DNA of 64,000 nt from Cymodocea nodosa (GCA_036874045.1 CM072337.1:25146001-25210000); one strand, 5' to 3'. Positions 1-14,630 are shown, numbered from the stretch's first letter. Translations and numbers: made by a program. The notes: generated by a model from the sequence alone, not told the origin.

Positions 1-252
1 CACAATACATAAGGTCGGCGTATGGGGCTCCAATGATGATCGATGATCACAATGATTAGCTTTTAAAATATATATCAAAGTAGATGGACTGTCTTTGTTT
101 CATGATCTTTTTTCATTATTAGTAATTTTGTCTTTTCGTTATTAGACACTAAACGTGTAACGTTAATCGGTTTAAGATTAAGGTATGATAAATAAAATGA
201 AGAAATATGATAGGAGCATCTGTTTAAAATAAAAAGAAAATTTTTTTCATTT

Positions 253-1162
<910 letters not shown>

Positions 1163-2536
1163 GGCTAGCTATCGGCCGGCAGTCGATCTCGATTCTTCGT
1201 AAAGCTGTTTGCGAAGAAGAGTGCATGAATGCTGGTTCGTCGGTAATATGAGATGATCAATCCGCGTTGCAGGTAGATGAAACTAAACTAACCAAACGGT
1301 AGTCAACGATTAGTTTCTGCGATCAGAGATCCATCGACGTCGCCGTCATGTGCTAATTCGGATTTCGAACGATCCTTACATATTGGAAGGAACCTTGTCA
1401 TGTTCTCTCCGCTTTCAGCATGTAGTTGATTAGAACAAATCAAGTTATCATTGGTAGAACAGTCGGCTTTTGATTTGGTCTTAGCAAGGCGTCCTTCATC
1501 ACATCATGCATAAGGACAAGTGTGAATGTTTGAAAAATCAAGGGTGATCCGAACACTTACGAATGACGTCAACACTTTATCATCATAAATTCAAAAAAGA
1601 CTCACATTGTTGAAGAATTAGTCTCTACCTAGTCTATTAAATGAGTATTAAGAAAATCTATACTATAGATCTCTTGTATATCAAGAGATTGACAAGAAAA
1701 ATCCTTAAGACTCTAAGTAAGTCTCTTAAGTATGAGTAGAAAATGTGTGAGCCACATTACCCACACAATCAAAGTTGACCACTCTAGAAGGTTGTACAAA
1801 TATTCTATCAAGTTCTAAAATGTGAAACAAATGATTATGTGATAACATAAAGGTTCTCCTTAGAAATCATAGACCCATAAGGCTTATGTAAAGACCACAC
1901 ATCTTTAATCAAAATAAAGAAAAAGGTCAAAGGTCAAAGGTCAAAGTCAATTAGGCCAAATCCACTAGAGAGTAACCTATGTATGAGATCACTCAAAAGA
2001 TCTACCTAAACATATGTGTATAAAGGTTAGAAACCTTAGGCTCAAAAGGTCCAAGTAAAGGCAAAAGACTTTGAGGTTGACTTTTATAAAAAGTCAAGTA
2101 GGAAAAAAGAGGTCATGTAGAAAATATGCATGACATGCCTTAAATATTAAAGTTATAGACTTTACACCCCTCCCTTAGCATACCACAAATCAATATTGTG
2201 GTCGAGCCACCTTAAGGGGTAAAAAGGTCTAAGATAAAATTGTCCTCAAGAGATTTTATATAAAATAAACCTTCCTTAAGGTAAAAAACAACTTAGAATA
2301 CACCTAAACAAGTAATATTCTCCCTCTAAGGTATCACATGGAAAGATGATATGCTATCTCAAAGGGTGGGCTTAAATTAATTCATTTAAATCATGCTGAT
2401 GTCAACAGATAGGTTGTTAACATCAACATACGTGATCTACTTACTTGGTCGAGTTTGCTCGTAGTCAAATCTGGATCTAATCGAGAAATCTTGGTTAATC
2501 AGATTGATTACTAGGTTGACACTTGAACTAATCGGA
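1163..2536. other. intergenic, no gene seen; short AAGGTCA direct repeats
   Basis: This contains the former upstream region of the peroxidase pseudogene, then AT-rich sequence with no recognisable coding frame. Around 1921-1950 the motif AAAGGTC is repeated head to tail about three times. The texture (purine-rich, many GTC and AAG words) resembles decayed long-terminal-repeat retrotransposon DNA, but no polyprotein domain or terminal-repeat pair was found. Confidence 0.4.
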
Positions 2537-4568
2537 TGTTGTTTGCGTTTTCCCAGCACTACACCAGAAAAACTTAGATTTGTTACTTCTGTTTTTACTT
2601 AGTTAATTTATCTTTATGCCTATTCTTTCTTTTAGAAGCAAACAAACAATCTTTAATACAATTTAGATATTAATTCCAATTTGTACTTTAACTGCAAGTG
2701 CACAGTATCTATTATATTAGTGTGCAAGTACAGGTTGATCCTACAGGGAATTGCTTAAAAGTTTAGAACTGTCTGTTTGTTAACAATCAAATTTATATAT
2801 TCAATAAGCTCTCCGTTGAATTATAGTTAACTCAACGGATAAAGTTCGTTGAACTCCACAAGTTTGTCTTTACTTTTTAATACTCCTATTTACAAAGGAA
2901 TTCAGCCAACCATTGGGCGATTTCACAGATTGTAAATAACATCAATTAAGCTCTTTAATGTTAGTAAACATTGGATTTATCATTAAGCAATACTAACTTT
3001 CAGATAATTCAAATAGTAACTATTAAAATCTTTAAGTCTTTTGAACGAACCAATTTCAGTAAACTGTAAAACTAAAACAAACATAAAATAATCACAACAA
3101 TGACAAAGATAACATTAATCATGATATAACACAAACAATACAACACTCAAATACAACATACAATAGCAGATAAGTTGTTTTTGGTATTTTTGGTTTAATA
3201 TGAATATGAAAATAGGCGAAATGTGAAATGTAAAATAATCTCAAGTAACAGCAAATACTTCTGTCACTACATACGACGCGATTACACCATTGAAAATTAA
3301 ACCATTTACAATCCTGTCTCCCTATAGAATTATGAGTCCAGAATTACAAGATAGTCTCCTCTTCAGCATACAGGCATAAACCCGAAGTCAAGGCTAGAAG
3401 CTTTACGATCTCCTGAAATATGAGTCGACGCTTGGTAAAAATGGCTTCCCTTCCTACAACGCGATCACTCCTCACAGTGGTTGTCAGACACTGTGTTTTA
3501 CTCGGAATCGATTCAACATTAAGAAAGTATTCTCACAAACCTCCGATGGTTGACGATTATGGTGGATATGGTGGTGGTAACGATGGTTGGTGTGGTACTT
3601 TGGAGAATTGCCGATACTGCCTGTAGAAAGCTCGGTGCTCCTCTTCTGTACACACTGGGCGTCCATCAATCATCCACACACACTTTACTGCTTTTTCTTC
3701 TTTCCTTTTATATTTCTTCAGTAGTAACTGCTTCTACATGAATGGTCAGTTGGATTTACTTCATTCATATCAACGTCGATGATTTCTTCTCCCTGCGCAA
3801 TATATGCAATCGTGGTTTTTCTTCCAATTGTCCTGTTTCTACAACCGCTACAGTGGCATATTAGAAAATAAATAGTCTGTGGAGTTACAGATAACTCAAC
3901 GGACTTTCTTTCTTGATTTAACTATAAAACACGTGCATAAATTTAACTATCCGATGCTCAGGTGCATTTTGGATACTTACAAACTTAACTATCTGATGCT
4001 CAAATGCATTTCAGATAGATACAAATAACTCACCAATATGTAACTTAAGTAAATCTACCAAATCTCGACACGTGTCAGCAGTAGTTTAATAATAAAATAC
4101 ACATTTTAAAGAGTTACAGGTCTAACTATCCAATGCTCAGATGCATTTTCGGATAGTTAGAGATAACTCACCAAAAGTTCACTTAAGTTATGCATTATGG
4201 TTTTGACACGTTTACTTCAAAAATTAATAAAATATTCTTTCAAAATATAATTGTTCGGTAATTTAAACATAACTATCCGACATGTTCGATCTGTTAAACA
4301 TAACTGTTTGAAATATGTTTGGTATGTTAAACATAATTATCTGAAATATCATAAAATTTAGATACTTAAGAATTTCACAGCCTGCAACTTATTGACAGTT
4401 CAAAAATATACTAAATTGACATTAATTCTCCAAAATTAAGTAGTAATTTTAATTAAAGTATATAACAGTGTAATTATAATATAATAATTTAATTTTTATA
4501 TAATAAATTAAATATTATATAATTAATCATCATTTAACCGTTAATAATATATAATTTTTAATTCTAAA
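2537..4568 (+). repeat. unclassified 2-kb dispersed repeat, copy 1
   Basis: This 2.0-kb block recurs in reverse orientation at 37379-39587. The shared left end starts TGTTGTTTG followed by GTTTTCCCAG and a CACTACACCAGAAAAA motif at 2557. The shared right end finishes TTCTAAA. Inside are GATCCTACAGGGAATTGC (near 2734), paired CCGTTGAGTTA/TAACTCAACGG words, and two or three divergent units of the CTATCCGATGCTCA...GGATA motif that is a longer array in copy 2. The only ORFs shared by both copies are about 65 codons long and open on both strands, so protein coding is doubtful. The two ends are not inverted repeats of each other. The CACTA motif lies 20 bp inside the shared end, so it does not define the terminus. 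Confidence 0.8.
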
Positions 4569-6470
4569 TATATATCCTAATATGTCAGATTCAAATTTAA
4601 AAGGAGTTATAGTCGGATCTAGAAAATCACGCAGGTTAAGTAAAAATACTTTTCCAAAAACAAAAGTACACACGTACGACCAAGATAAATCCTAGCCACA
4701 CGATCCAAGGTTGCACACTGCTTGCCAGAAAGATGTGGTGGCGTTGTCGTCTTCTTTGGTGACGTCGCTAGAAAGTCGCAGTGATGGCATCATCTTCTCA
4801 GGTGACTGAAAACCCATAGCTCTGGATTCTCAACCCTCTCTCCCCCCCCTCTGTTTACTTGTGCGACGACCTTGACACCTTTGCAAAGGTCTAGGGAGCT
4901 TTCAGTGGCTTTCCTAAGATCATGCAAGGGGAGAGGCATGCGGACAAAAGGGGGTTGCTAGTGGAACTGCGACGGCGACCTGGCTACAGGGATAATAGAC
5001 ATAGTGGGATCCCTCGGAGAAGGGTCTAGGAGCCCTAACTTAGGGAGCCGCATCAGACGGGGGCAGTCGTGACACTAACGGACGTTCGAAGGACCCCCCA
5101 ACAACTCGGGCAAGCTTTGAACGACGATGCCAATGACCTTCTCTGGCATCACCGCTGGAGAAGAAGGTCGCCCATGGGTTAACGACACGAATGGCCCAAA
5201 TCTTGCATCAACGGGATCAGGCAGTCAGGATATATTCCCAGGGTCGTGGCATGGGATCCGCGATGGATGATCCTGATAAAAAGGGGAGATCGGACGGATG
5301 ATATTCATTTGTCTTGATCACACAGCCCAAATCTCACAATCGCAAGATCCAATGGCCAAGAGGAGGGTGGGCCTCCCCCATCACGTGGGTGGCATCGCCA
5401 TGTGCGCTGTCGTGGGTTGACGACTCTTCGGCCATCAACTGTGGGCATAAAGAGTCTAGCAGGCCATTGGAAAATGGTCAGGGACCTCAAGGGCGGGGTT
5501 TCCCCTCCCTCTCCCTAAAACCCGAGGAAAGTGAGAGGAGGGGGCAAAACACTTGGAGAAAAGAAAGCGAGCTCGTGGCAACAATGAACGCGAGCTACAA
5601 GAGGTGGAGAGCCATTTTTTGCCTTTTTGTCGGGGATGAAAAAACGAAATCTAACATCTACCTGCATGCATTCGCAATAAAAAGGTGAAAATAGATGGAC
5701 ATAGGGAAGGGGATTACCTTTCGGATGCATAGATGGTTGGTGACGGGCGACGGTGCTTCCTGCAACTCCTTGGAATGGCTTCTTAGGTGGCTCTGCAATC
5801 AACAAATTGTGGGGAAGGCTTCTAACGGTCACGGCAAGAGTTGTCGAAGTAAAACAGAGGCTTCGAGCAAATGCATGGAAGTCAGGAAACTCGTCGAAAA
5901 ATTCAAGGTGTGGTGGCTACCTACGGAGAAGACGAAATGGTATTTATAACCCTTCATATGAAAATCTGGGTCCACCCAAATCTAGCTCCGTGAGCCTAGA
6001 AAGGTGACGCCACGTTAGCACCATGCAGGCACTACATGATGGAAAGGTGGGCCCCACCCTTGACACATGTTATGGGGAGGGATGACAATAGATAACATTC
6101 CTACTTTTAGGTGGGACCCACCTAAATCGGGTGAGGTGTCATCATGTGGTTGGTTTGCATGGTTGAGGCAGTTAAATGTTGGATATCACATGACAATGTT
6201 AGTGGGCAACATGTGTCAGTCGTGACACGTGGACAAAGTTAAGTAAGTGTATTACTTAGGTAATTTAGACATGTTGAGTCTAAATTAAGACTCTATTTTA
6301 GCAAATTAGACTTGTAAGATGTCAAAATAGTCTCAAGAATTCAAATCTTCAAACGGACGACTTGGATTGTTTGAGTTAATTTCAAGCAATCCGTAGACCT
6401 AATTTACAATCCGATTGAAGGGTTGGTCAATCGGAGAGGAGATGAGCTTCATACTATGATTGTATTTCTT
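4569..6470. other. mixed-composition intergenic block, no gene recognised
   Basis: After AT-rich flank, about 4690-6250 is noticeably more GC-rich (many GTGG, CCCAC and GGGAC words) than the surrounding DNA. Both strands are open over overlapping stretches near 5305-5830, which is expected of GC-rich non-coding DNA. None of the translations shows a domain I recognise. It may be part of a decayed transposon, but I see no termini. Confidence 0.35.
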
Positions 6471-9400
6471 GACCATTAGTCAGATGAGTGAGATTCTCAT
6501 TCCTCACCTAAATGGAGGGCTAAGATACCTTGAAGTTAATTGGGGAAGATTAAGGGCACGATCGACGATCCAATTGAAGAAACGGTCTACCCAAGGGGCA
6601 TTGATCATATCTAGATGATTAGAAGTAATCAATGACAAATGAGATAAATTCAAAGTCAAAACACATTGTATAGACGACCACAATCGTTCGAGGTAAAATT
6701 GGGTGATCGACATGTGTCAATGTTGATCGGATAGTGCATCTATACAATTCAAGGTACTTTGATCATGAATATATGATTAGATGATTGATTTAACATCTTG
6801 AGATGTGCCAAACAAGATAAGGGTCTAATGAATGGCCTAAATTGTTTTAGGTTGATTCGGATAATCGAAAGTTTTGATTGACGATCCGACCAAAAGATCG
6901 ATCAATTAGGGACAGAGAGACCCTAAACATAAAGTTAGATGGAGGAAACTCTATCAAATGACCAACAGTGGTCATATACTCCAACAAAAGCCATGACCAT
7001 CTAGTGCTACTTTAGATGACAAAGTTATATAAGTGCATAAACACGTTGATATTGTATACCTCTGAAGTTTTCAATGATGAAAAATATAGTTACTAAGAGA
7101 AGGTTGAGAGTTAGGTGTGTACGACAAGACTTAGTATATGATAATTTTTTTAATTCGTGATATCAAAGATAGGATATTTATAAACTTGAGATAAATTATA
7201 AGTGTGAAGTAACGTGAAAAGTTTTACGTTAAAGTGTGTCGCTTTTCGTTTATTTCGCTTCACAGCTAAATAGCCTCCGGCGTTTTTCATTTTTTTTGCA
7301 CGAACAAAAGCTAAATATTTTAAGAGAAGACTAAGAATGGGAGTAATTTAAGATGGTACGGAGAAAATGGTTCTTAAGCAATAAATTTCTCTTGAGGAAT
7401 AAAATCCGGCGGTTTTTATTGTGAGCCATAAGTTATAATTATAACTACAACCTTCTTCTTCTTTTTTTACTTGATTGGGCATTGACTTGGTTGTCCGTTG
7501 GCGTATACATTGAGAGAAAGTTATGAAAATGAATTCTGCAGAATTGTAAGTTTTCTTGGTTATGACCAGTCAAAAAAATGGTGCTTGTGCAAAAGTCGTC
7601 GGAAGAAAAGTGATGTCCTTACTTTACCGGGTACTAAAGAAAATTTGAAATTGTCATACTCTGATTCTGGAATTGCACAGAATTCACCCACGCTTCTCTC
7701 TCCAATGTATATTATATATATCATGGCATATTATAAATTAATTATGTCAACAAATAATAATAATAATTATTTTGTTGATTATTTATTTTATATCATAATT
7801 ACTTATAAATTGTAGATATTAATTTTGATAATATAAAATATTTTTATAGTTAAACTATAATATAAAATATCAATATCATTGCTATTATAGTTTTACTAAA
7901 ATATTTAACTGTTAACAATGTAAAATATTGTAGTCATACATAAATTAATTATTTCTACATTGAAGCCGATAGTAATATAATAATATTAAAAGTAACATGA
8001 TATAGTATTATAGATAAATGAATAAAACATTTTACTGTAATAATATCGTATAATGTAACGAAAGTAATATAAAATTCTGTTAATGCATTTTCATTTAGAT
8101 GGAATTGGTATTTGTTCTTACTAGCATTTATATAATATTATATTAATCACAATATAATAATAATAATGGTTTAGATAATATAACATTTATATTATATTAT
8201 ATCATATAAAGGTCATTCATTGAAGTATTTGTGCACAAGAGATATAAGAGTAATTTTAATTTTTTTTTTGAGATTGCAAGTAACGTGATTACAGAAACAT
8301 TTTAATTTCCTCTCTTCTTCTTATTTTGTCATGAATCTACTCAATAATTACATTGTAAGAGTGTAAATTAGAGAAGTTCATTGGTTCAGGCGAAAATGGT
8401 GTGATGTGATGGAAGAATAACGAAAGTTAGGTTACAGGTCATATTTATAGGTGTTGAACGAAGATAAATACCAGAAATTGTTCAAAGAAGAATTGAGTTG
8501 CAAGTTACCGGTAAAGGATGTTTCTAAACGTGCGCCGCAAGATCTCTGACGACCAGTAGCAGATAAAAGACATAAATACCCTTTAAGGTAGAATTTATTT
8601 GGTTACGTAAATGTCCCACAACATTGACTTGTGTAATTACCGATCACCAAAACCGTCTTCCTAATAATAGTAAATAACGGATAGCAATAACTGTATTTTT
8701 TGCTAATAGTAGTGTTTATGTTGTTAGTAGCATACAATACATTTTATTTATAATTGGCACTATATATAAATAACTTTCATAATACAATACTTTTTCATAT
8801 CATGATGATTTTTTTATTTTTTAACATTCAATTTCTAAGCAATCATAAATATTTTAAATAGTTAACAATTGTGTTCGACGTCATTCGATTTTTTATTTAT
8901 AAATAGTTAAATTAAAATCGTTTTAAAAAAATTCAACAAACTCCTTTCTTCTCTCTAAAGACATTTTTGGAAAAAACGTGTTAAATTTAGATCCTATCTT
9001 AAATATTTTCCAAATACAATTTCAACTTTCTTAAAATAATCATTTAGAATTACATCGTTTTTTGACTTTCTTTTTTGCCGATCTTTATGTTAGGTGATTT
9101 TAATGATCAAGTATACCAATGGTTCTTCTTCCACGTAGATGCATGATATCTACGAAATTCCTTTATGCGAAAATTAGAAGATTCTAAAAATAGTCTTAAA
9201 TTACATGATACACAATACTATCCTAAGATCATTCTCAATATACTTAAAATTGAGTCCTCGGCAAATGGCGTAATTAACTAACGATCGATCTTTGAAATGT
9301 GGGAATGTTGGACAAATTCACCCAATATATTCCAATCAATTTAAAGTCAACGAGCTTGACTTTACCTTTCACAATTAGAAAGTTATTTTTAAGATTTGAA

Positions 9401-10345
9401 GAGTCAACACCATAGTTCCACATGATCGTTCATTCTATTAGAGAATAATGCACAACAAAAACTCTGATTAATTGAACGCTTGAAGATTTATTAGCAATAG
9501 ATTTTCACACTTTTCTCAACAGAAGTTCGTTGACTTCTGGATGAGCATTTCCAGTATCACGTAAATTCCAAGTTTGATGTTATTTTAAAAGTCTACAAAT
9601 GAAACAATTTCAACACATACGCAAATAACTATACATTAATTTGTCAGATTGGTTAACGGAAGTACTTAAACAATGCTTTGGTCAAGCAACCTGACCTAAT
9701 CAACCGAATCGAATAACATATAGAAAAGATTTATTCATATATTTTATTTTAGACGGTGATATTATAAATTTATTTTGAATATGCTTCAAGTAGATGAGCA
9801 AAAACGATAAATATAAAATTCAAGTTGGATAAATTATTTATTTAATTTGTAATTATTGATCATTCGGTACTCATGTATTAATTAATCGTAGTTGAGCAGC
9901 GCTGCCGTCTGCAGTGAATTCCATTTTTTTGATGGAATGATGTTCTCTAGTAATGAACTTTTGTTAAAAAAATTCCTGCGTAGAAAATTAATGAATCGAT
10001 ATTAACCACGGGATAATATAATTAAAGATTTTCTAATTAAAAAAATAAAATCTAGTATAAAAAAAGTAGTGATTTTGATTCATCGAACATGGGTAAAACA
10101 CTTATGGTTGAAATTTTATTTGAAAATTAATTGACAATAAATAAAATTTAATTATACATTTATTTTATTTCTATTTTGACTTTGCCATCCTGTCCAAATT
10201 AAAGGAGTATTTCATTGGTTGACCTTAAAGTCATCTTCATACCCCAGGTTGACCCGGTGCATTGACTCGCTCGCTATTTGAACAACAGTCACGTTTTCTA
10301 TTTTGTCAATTTGGGTTTGAAATCATCAGGAGAATGACCAGACCC
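6471..10345. other. AT-rich intergenic region, nothing identified
   Basis: A long AT-rich spacer upstream of the PP2C gene. A frame open from about 7498 to 7815 encodes no recognised domain and runs into low-complexity AAT codons, so I do not call it a gene. No RNA gene, terminal repeat pair or transposase motif was seen. Confidence 0.4.
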
Positions 10346-10348
10346 TCT

Positions 10349-10366
10349 GCTATATATATATAATAA
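10349..10366 (+). promoter_or_regulatory. TATA box of the PP2C gene
   Basis: The run CTATATATATATAATAAAA lies about 140 bp upstream of the chosen PP2C start codon. It is the only strong TATA element between the AT-rich spacer and the 5' leader. Confidence 0.6.
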
Positions 10367-10424
10367 AACCCAAACCTGCAGCAGAAGGAAGAATACAAAC
10401 CAAGGAAGGTAGTGGTGGTGGTAG

Positions 10425-10447
10425 AGGAAGAAGAAGAAGAAGAAGAA
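10425..10447 (+). repeat. (GAA)n microsatellite in PP2C 5' leader
   Basis: Seven or eight GAA/AGA units in the predicted 5' untranslated region, 50-70 bp before the start codon. Purine-rich GA leaders are common in plant genes. Translated from an upstream ATG the run would give poly-Glu, which PP2C relatives lack; that argues for the ATG at 10496. Confidence 0.8.
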
Positions 10448-10495
10448 ATAAGAGAAGAATCTTGGATAGAGAGAGAGAGGAACCGACCTTTGGCC

Positions 10496-11913
10496 ATGGC
10501 ATTCCCGATTCCGACGATGCCGGCGGGATCACCAGTGTTCTCCCCGTCACGGATAGGCCTCGGCACGGAACATGACGGCTCTGCTCCGTTCATGTCGTGC
10601 TCGTCTCCCCCATCGTTGCCCGGCCCTGCTTTTTCTCCATCGACATCGTCGTTCGTGGCGAGGCTCCAGAAGGAGGGGACTGGGATGTTGAAGGTGCACA
10701 GTTCTTCTTCTTCTTCCTCTCCTGCTACTTCTACGACGACGACGACGAGGAAGAGGCCGGCGAGGATTGATGTACCGCAGAAGGGGTCGATGTGGGGTGG
10801 GGATGAGAAGAGAGGCGTTGCTCGAGGGGTGGATGCCGTGGAGGTCGATAGGACGAGGTTCTCGGTCTTCTGTAAGAGGGGTAAGGCTAGGGAGGTCATG
10901 GAGGATCGATACAGCGCTGGCGTGGATATCGGTGGTGATTCCCGAGTGGTATGTTGTCGCCTTTTGTCTTCTTCTTCTTTCTGCAAATTTAGGGTTGAAG
11001 ATTGCTCTAGAATCCATTTCGTTCGGGAAAAATTGGTATTCTGGTCAAAGATATGATTTTTCCTTAATGTTGTATGGATACTAATGCTCGTGATCATCTA
11101 TCTATCAGTAACGATTAATGGAAAAAAGATGTTGCATTTGTTTACGGCAGGCATTATTTGGAATTTTCGACGGGCATGGCGGTGCAAAAGCTGCCGACTT
11201 TGTTGCGAAGAACATCAAGAGAAATGTGATGGGCGAACTGTCTAAAACGGATGGAAACGAAGTGGTGGAGGCCGTCAAGAGGGGCTACTTGAGTACAGAC
11301 TCGGATCTTCTAAACGAGGATGTGAAAGGCGGGACTTGCTCTGTAACCGCGTTGATCAGGAACGACGATCTGATCGTTTCCAATGCCGGAGATTGCCGTG
11401 CAGTCATGAGCAGGGGTGGCCACGCCGAGGCCCTCACCTCCGACCATCGCCCCTGCAGAGAAGACGAGAAGAACAGAATCGAATGCCTCGTGAGTATTCT
11501 ATTCTGATTGCCGAAAACCTTTTGGGATTTAAAACTTTGGGTCACAGATGATGATTTTGGTATTGCAGGGGGGTTATGTGGATTGCTTCCGTGGCACATG
11601 GAGACTGCAAGGGTCTCTTGCTGTTTCGAGGGGGATGGGAGACGCCCATCTTAAGCGGTGGGTGATCGCAGAACCAGAGACGAAGGTCCTGAAGATCGAC
11701 CCAGACTGCGAGTTCCTAATCCTCGCCTCCGATGGACTCTGGGATAAGGTTTCCAATCAGGAGGCAGTAGACATTGCTCGACCCTTGTGCTTGGACCACC
11801 CTGCCGAGCCTTCTGTTCTATCAGCTTGCAAGGTCCTCGTGGAGCTCTCTGTTTCGCGAGGTTCATTGGACGATGTCAGCGTCATGATAATCCCACTCAA
11901 ACGCATCGTGTAG
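10496..11913 (+). CDS. PP2C-type Ser/Thr phosphatase, clade B (AP2C-like)
   Basis: Metal-dependent protein phosphatase. Clade-B relatives dephosphorylate and switch off MAP kinases in wound and defence signalling. Exons 10496-10948, 11151-11489 and 11569-11913 join in phase 0 to about 378 residues. Introns are GTATGT...GGCAG and GTGAGT...TGCAG. The start is in good context (GGCCATGGC) and the product has a typical family length. The Ser/Thr-rich N-terminus holds RKRPARIDVP (residues 85-94), matching the basic/hydrophobic MAPK-docking (KIM) motif of AP2C proteins. The catalytic domain has EVMEDRY (about 133-139), FDGHGG (157-162), the VSNAGDCRAV core, ASDGLWD (D319) and DDVSVMIIP near the C-terminus, which supply the metal-binding acids. 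It looks intact. Clade assignment rests on the KIM plus the overall pattern; the exact orthologue is not determined. Confidence 0.93.
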
Positions 11914-14590
11914 ACGATAGGAGAGCAAGTTTTGCAGATCGCTTCTGTAGCCCTTCGTCCCAAACAGGTCCTCGTAGAGGGAGGGAGGAGGCATTCATTC
12001 CTCTGCCGCGAGTAGATGCGACGATGACTCAATTTCCGTAGCCTGCGAGACGACTTGTATAATTTTCGTATTTTAAAATATTGTAACTCTGGTTAAGAGT
12101 TAGATTATCAATGTGTCTCACTTCAAACAAGAGAAGAGTAAAAAAATTCAAGAATGATGTTTACTTATAAAAGTAACACTGTAGGTAAATTTTAAAAAAA
12201 ATAAATATTGCAAATTATTTGTATTGACATTATAATATTATAAATTATATGCATTGATATAATTAATATTAAAAAGTATATTTTTTTTATAATTTATATT
12301 GTAAAATTATTTGTAATGATAAATAAATAGAAAACAAGCTTAAACGCAGCCTTAAAAGTAAAATTTTCTTTTTGTGGTGAAAAATTATTACATGAAAGTG
12401 CTTAAAATTTATTTGGATGGAAACAAAATATCCTCCTTTACCAGGAAAAAAAAGATCCTTTTCGAGTACCATGTCAACACATACAATCGGTATTTTTTTC
12501 TTTTTGGGTGTGATTATCAATGTAGCTTGTTTTGGTAATCCCCCATAGTGAAATTTTTAATAACTATTACTGTGATTCATAGGCTAGGGTTTTTGTTGTG
12601 CACAGATAATTGTGTGATTCACCAAGGAATCGAAGGTCGTCCCCTGACAATCTTCTCAGTTCGCCGCAGTGAAGGTGGAATTCGGTAGAGAAAAACCGGA
12701 TTCATGTTTTATGCATTACGGCTGCGTTTGGTCCAGGGAATCAATCATCTTTGCTTCACTGTTCTATCTCTTTCAACGAGATAAATAACTGTATTCGACA
12801 AGAAGCAGAAGATTGGATGTTATTTCGGAATCAAATGCCCTAGAGGCTCTTAGCAGCAAATTGCGTTGTGAAACATGTATTGCAATGATGTGACTTGCAC
12901 TCGCATTCGGCTCTTGTCAATCTTTTATCTTTTGGTCTTCTCAATCTGTTTCTCATTTGTGCCCTTTCGGTAATTCATGCATCTGGTCTCGCACACGATG
13001 TGAGGTCATTTCTTGCATTTGTACCAACTCACAGGATATCGCTTTAATCAAGTCGGGGCACCACCACTGCTTCTTCTTTTTTCCCGTAGTATTTGAATTT
13101 TCTTTCTTTTGTCATTCATTACCGATGGGAAATCTATGCAACCATCCTGGGTCATCTGACCTTCCATCAACTTCCTTATCACCGTCACTTTCCTTGTCAT
13201 CACGAGGCGTTCGTTCTTTGATTGTATTCGGCAAAGATGCTATTTAGAGATATCCAATCGTAAGCTTGCATCTTTTTCTTTTTTCCTTGTCGTTGCGGTG
13301 CTTGCTTTTGACTCATTCGTCGGTATGTGCTTTCTTGTTTGTGGAGTAGGCACAAGATATTCTTTAAGAAATTCATCATTATTTATGACGCTTTCAAAGA
13401 TGAAGTTATCACAGCCAACGAACGTGGTTGTAGATTTGTTCACGGTCAAATAATGAAGCAATGTTTTCCTACTTTAAATGAATCGTCAAATAATTGTTCT
13501 AAAAGATCTAGAAATTTTATTCCGAAATTTCTCGTAATTTGACTCTTATCACGCAAAACAACATATGATCCATGAATAATTGATAAACATCGTAACAAGA
13601 CAATAATGCAAGAAAGATGTAAATTACTGAAGTGATGCAAATAACTACGTATTAGCTTAAAATTTTTCCACCAACCCTCATCTACTTCTTTTCAAATATT
13701 TATTGTAGGATTTTAGCCAATTCCTGTTCAAGCCTCAATTAACTTTCAAATTTGTCAATCTTTTCGAAGTTTGTCGTATTTATTTTTTTAATACTGCAGT
13801 TTTTCTTAAGTAACTCGTAACCCCTGACATTTAAATGAGATGTAGGCTTTATGTCCCAAAGTTGTTAGTTTGTTGTAGATAATTAACGATCATTCCACTC
13901 AACTCGTGCTCTTGTTGCCAAATTTGGATTGCTTCTATTGACATGCACTGCAGATTCTAGTGTTAGGTTATTAAGCCCTATCATGGAATGCGTAAAGGTT
14001 CTTTGACTATTCACCGTATACTTAAAAAGCTTCATTCATCATATATACAATATACTTTTACATGAATCAATAGAACGACATAAATCAATGGAACTTGTAA
14101 AATAATTTTGACATGAATCTAAACCATATAGACTCTTGTTGAGGTTTCATGTCTATTCTGTAAATATAGTGTATAACTAGGATACGTAAATATTATAAAC
14201 ATGCATTCTTGACATTAATTATTACAGAAATTCTTTTCAAACCAATCACGGTGACGGTATTTTTGGTCAAAATGTTTGCATCTTGGTTGGTAAATGCATG
14301 TCAATCAAACACAATGTTTCAGTCACCGTATTATTAAATACGTTGATCACTTGCCGTAATCTTAAGTTATATTCTTAATATAAAATCTTAAAAATTCTTT
14401 TAAAATATTATATTATATAATAATCAATTTATATTTGATATAATTTAATAATATAAATAACTTTCTATGTAATTTGTATGTGCTTTTTTCTAACGAAAAT
14501 AAATCGTTAAATTCTTTTTGAGCGTCTTCACGGGAAGAACCTAATAAAGGAAAATGTTAAAAAAATTCGGGAAAAAATTACCTGTCTAAA
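11914..14590. other. PP2C 3' flank and AT-rich spacer, no gene seen
   Basis: This begins with the PP2C 3' untranslated region and is followed by AT-rich DNA. Near 12590-13250 there is a more balanced stretch with CT-rich tracts but no convincing exon: its frames lack recognisable domains and splice sites. Nothing else identified. Confidence 0.4.
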
Positions 14591-14630
14591 TTCTGATTGG
14601 ACATCTTCGTTGTCTAAATCTTCATTTGCC

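Noticed and set aside
3420..3741. Short frames in repeat copy 1 (MSRRLVKM...) also present in copy 2 at 38461-38655
   Set aside because: Both strands are open over the same stretch, the two copies differ by substitutions in both readings, and no domain is recognisable. Their similarity follows from the DNA repeat.
2557..4568. Calling the 2-kb repeat an ordinary CACTA element or a solo LTR
   Set aside because: The shared end lies 20 bp outside the CACTA motif, no matching inverted end is present, and the 3-bp duplication does not fit the roughly 5-bp duplication of LTR elements.
5305..5832. Overlapping frames of 105-124 codons on both strands
   Set aside because: Composition-driven open frames in a GC-rich block without recognisable motifs or splice sites.
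10306..11097. 263-codon antisense frame over PP2C exon 1
   Set aside because: It is the shadow of a GC-rich, Ser/Thr- and poly-GAA-containing exon; it lacks any domain and runs through the PP2C promoter.
12337..12733. MITE bounded by AAACGCAGCC (12337) and GGCTGCGTTTGG (12722)
   Set aside because: The two words face outwards instead of inwards, so they cannot be the ends of the DNA between them, and no partner ends were found.
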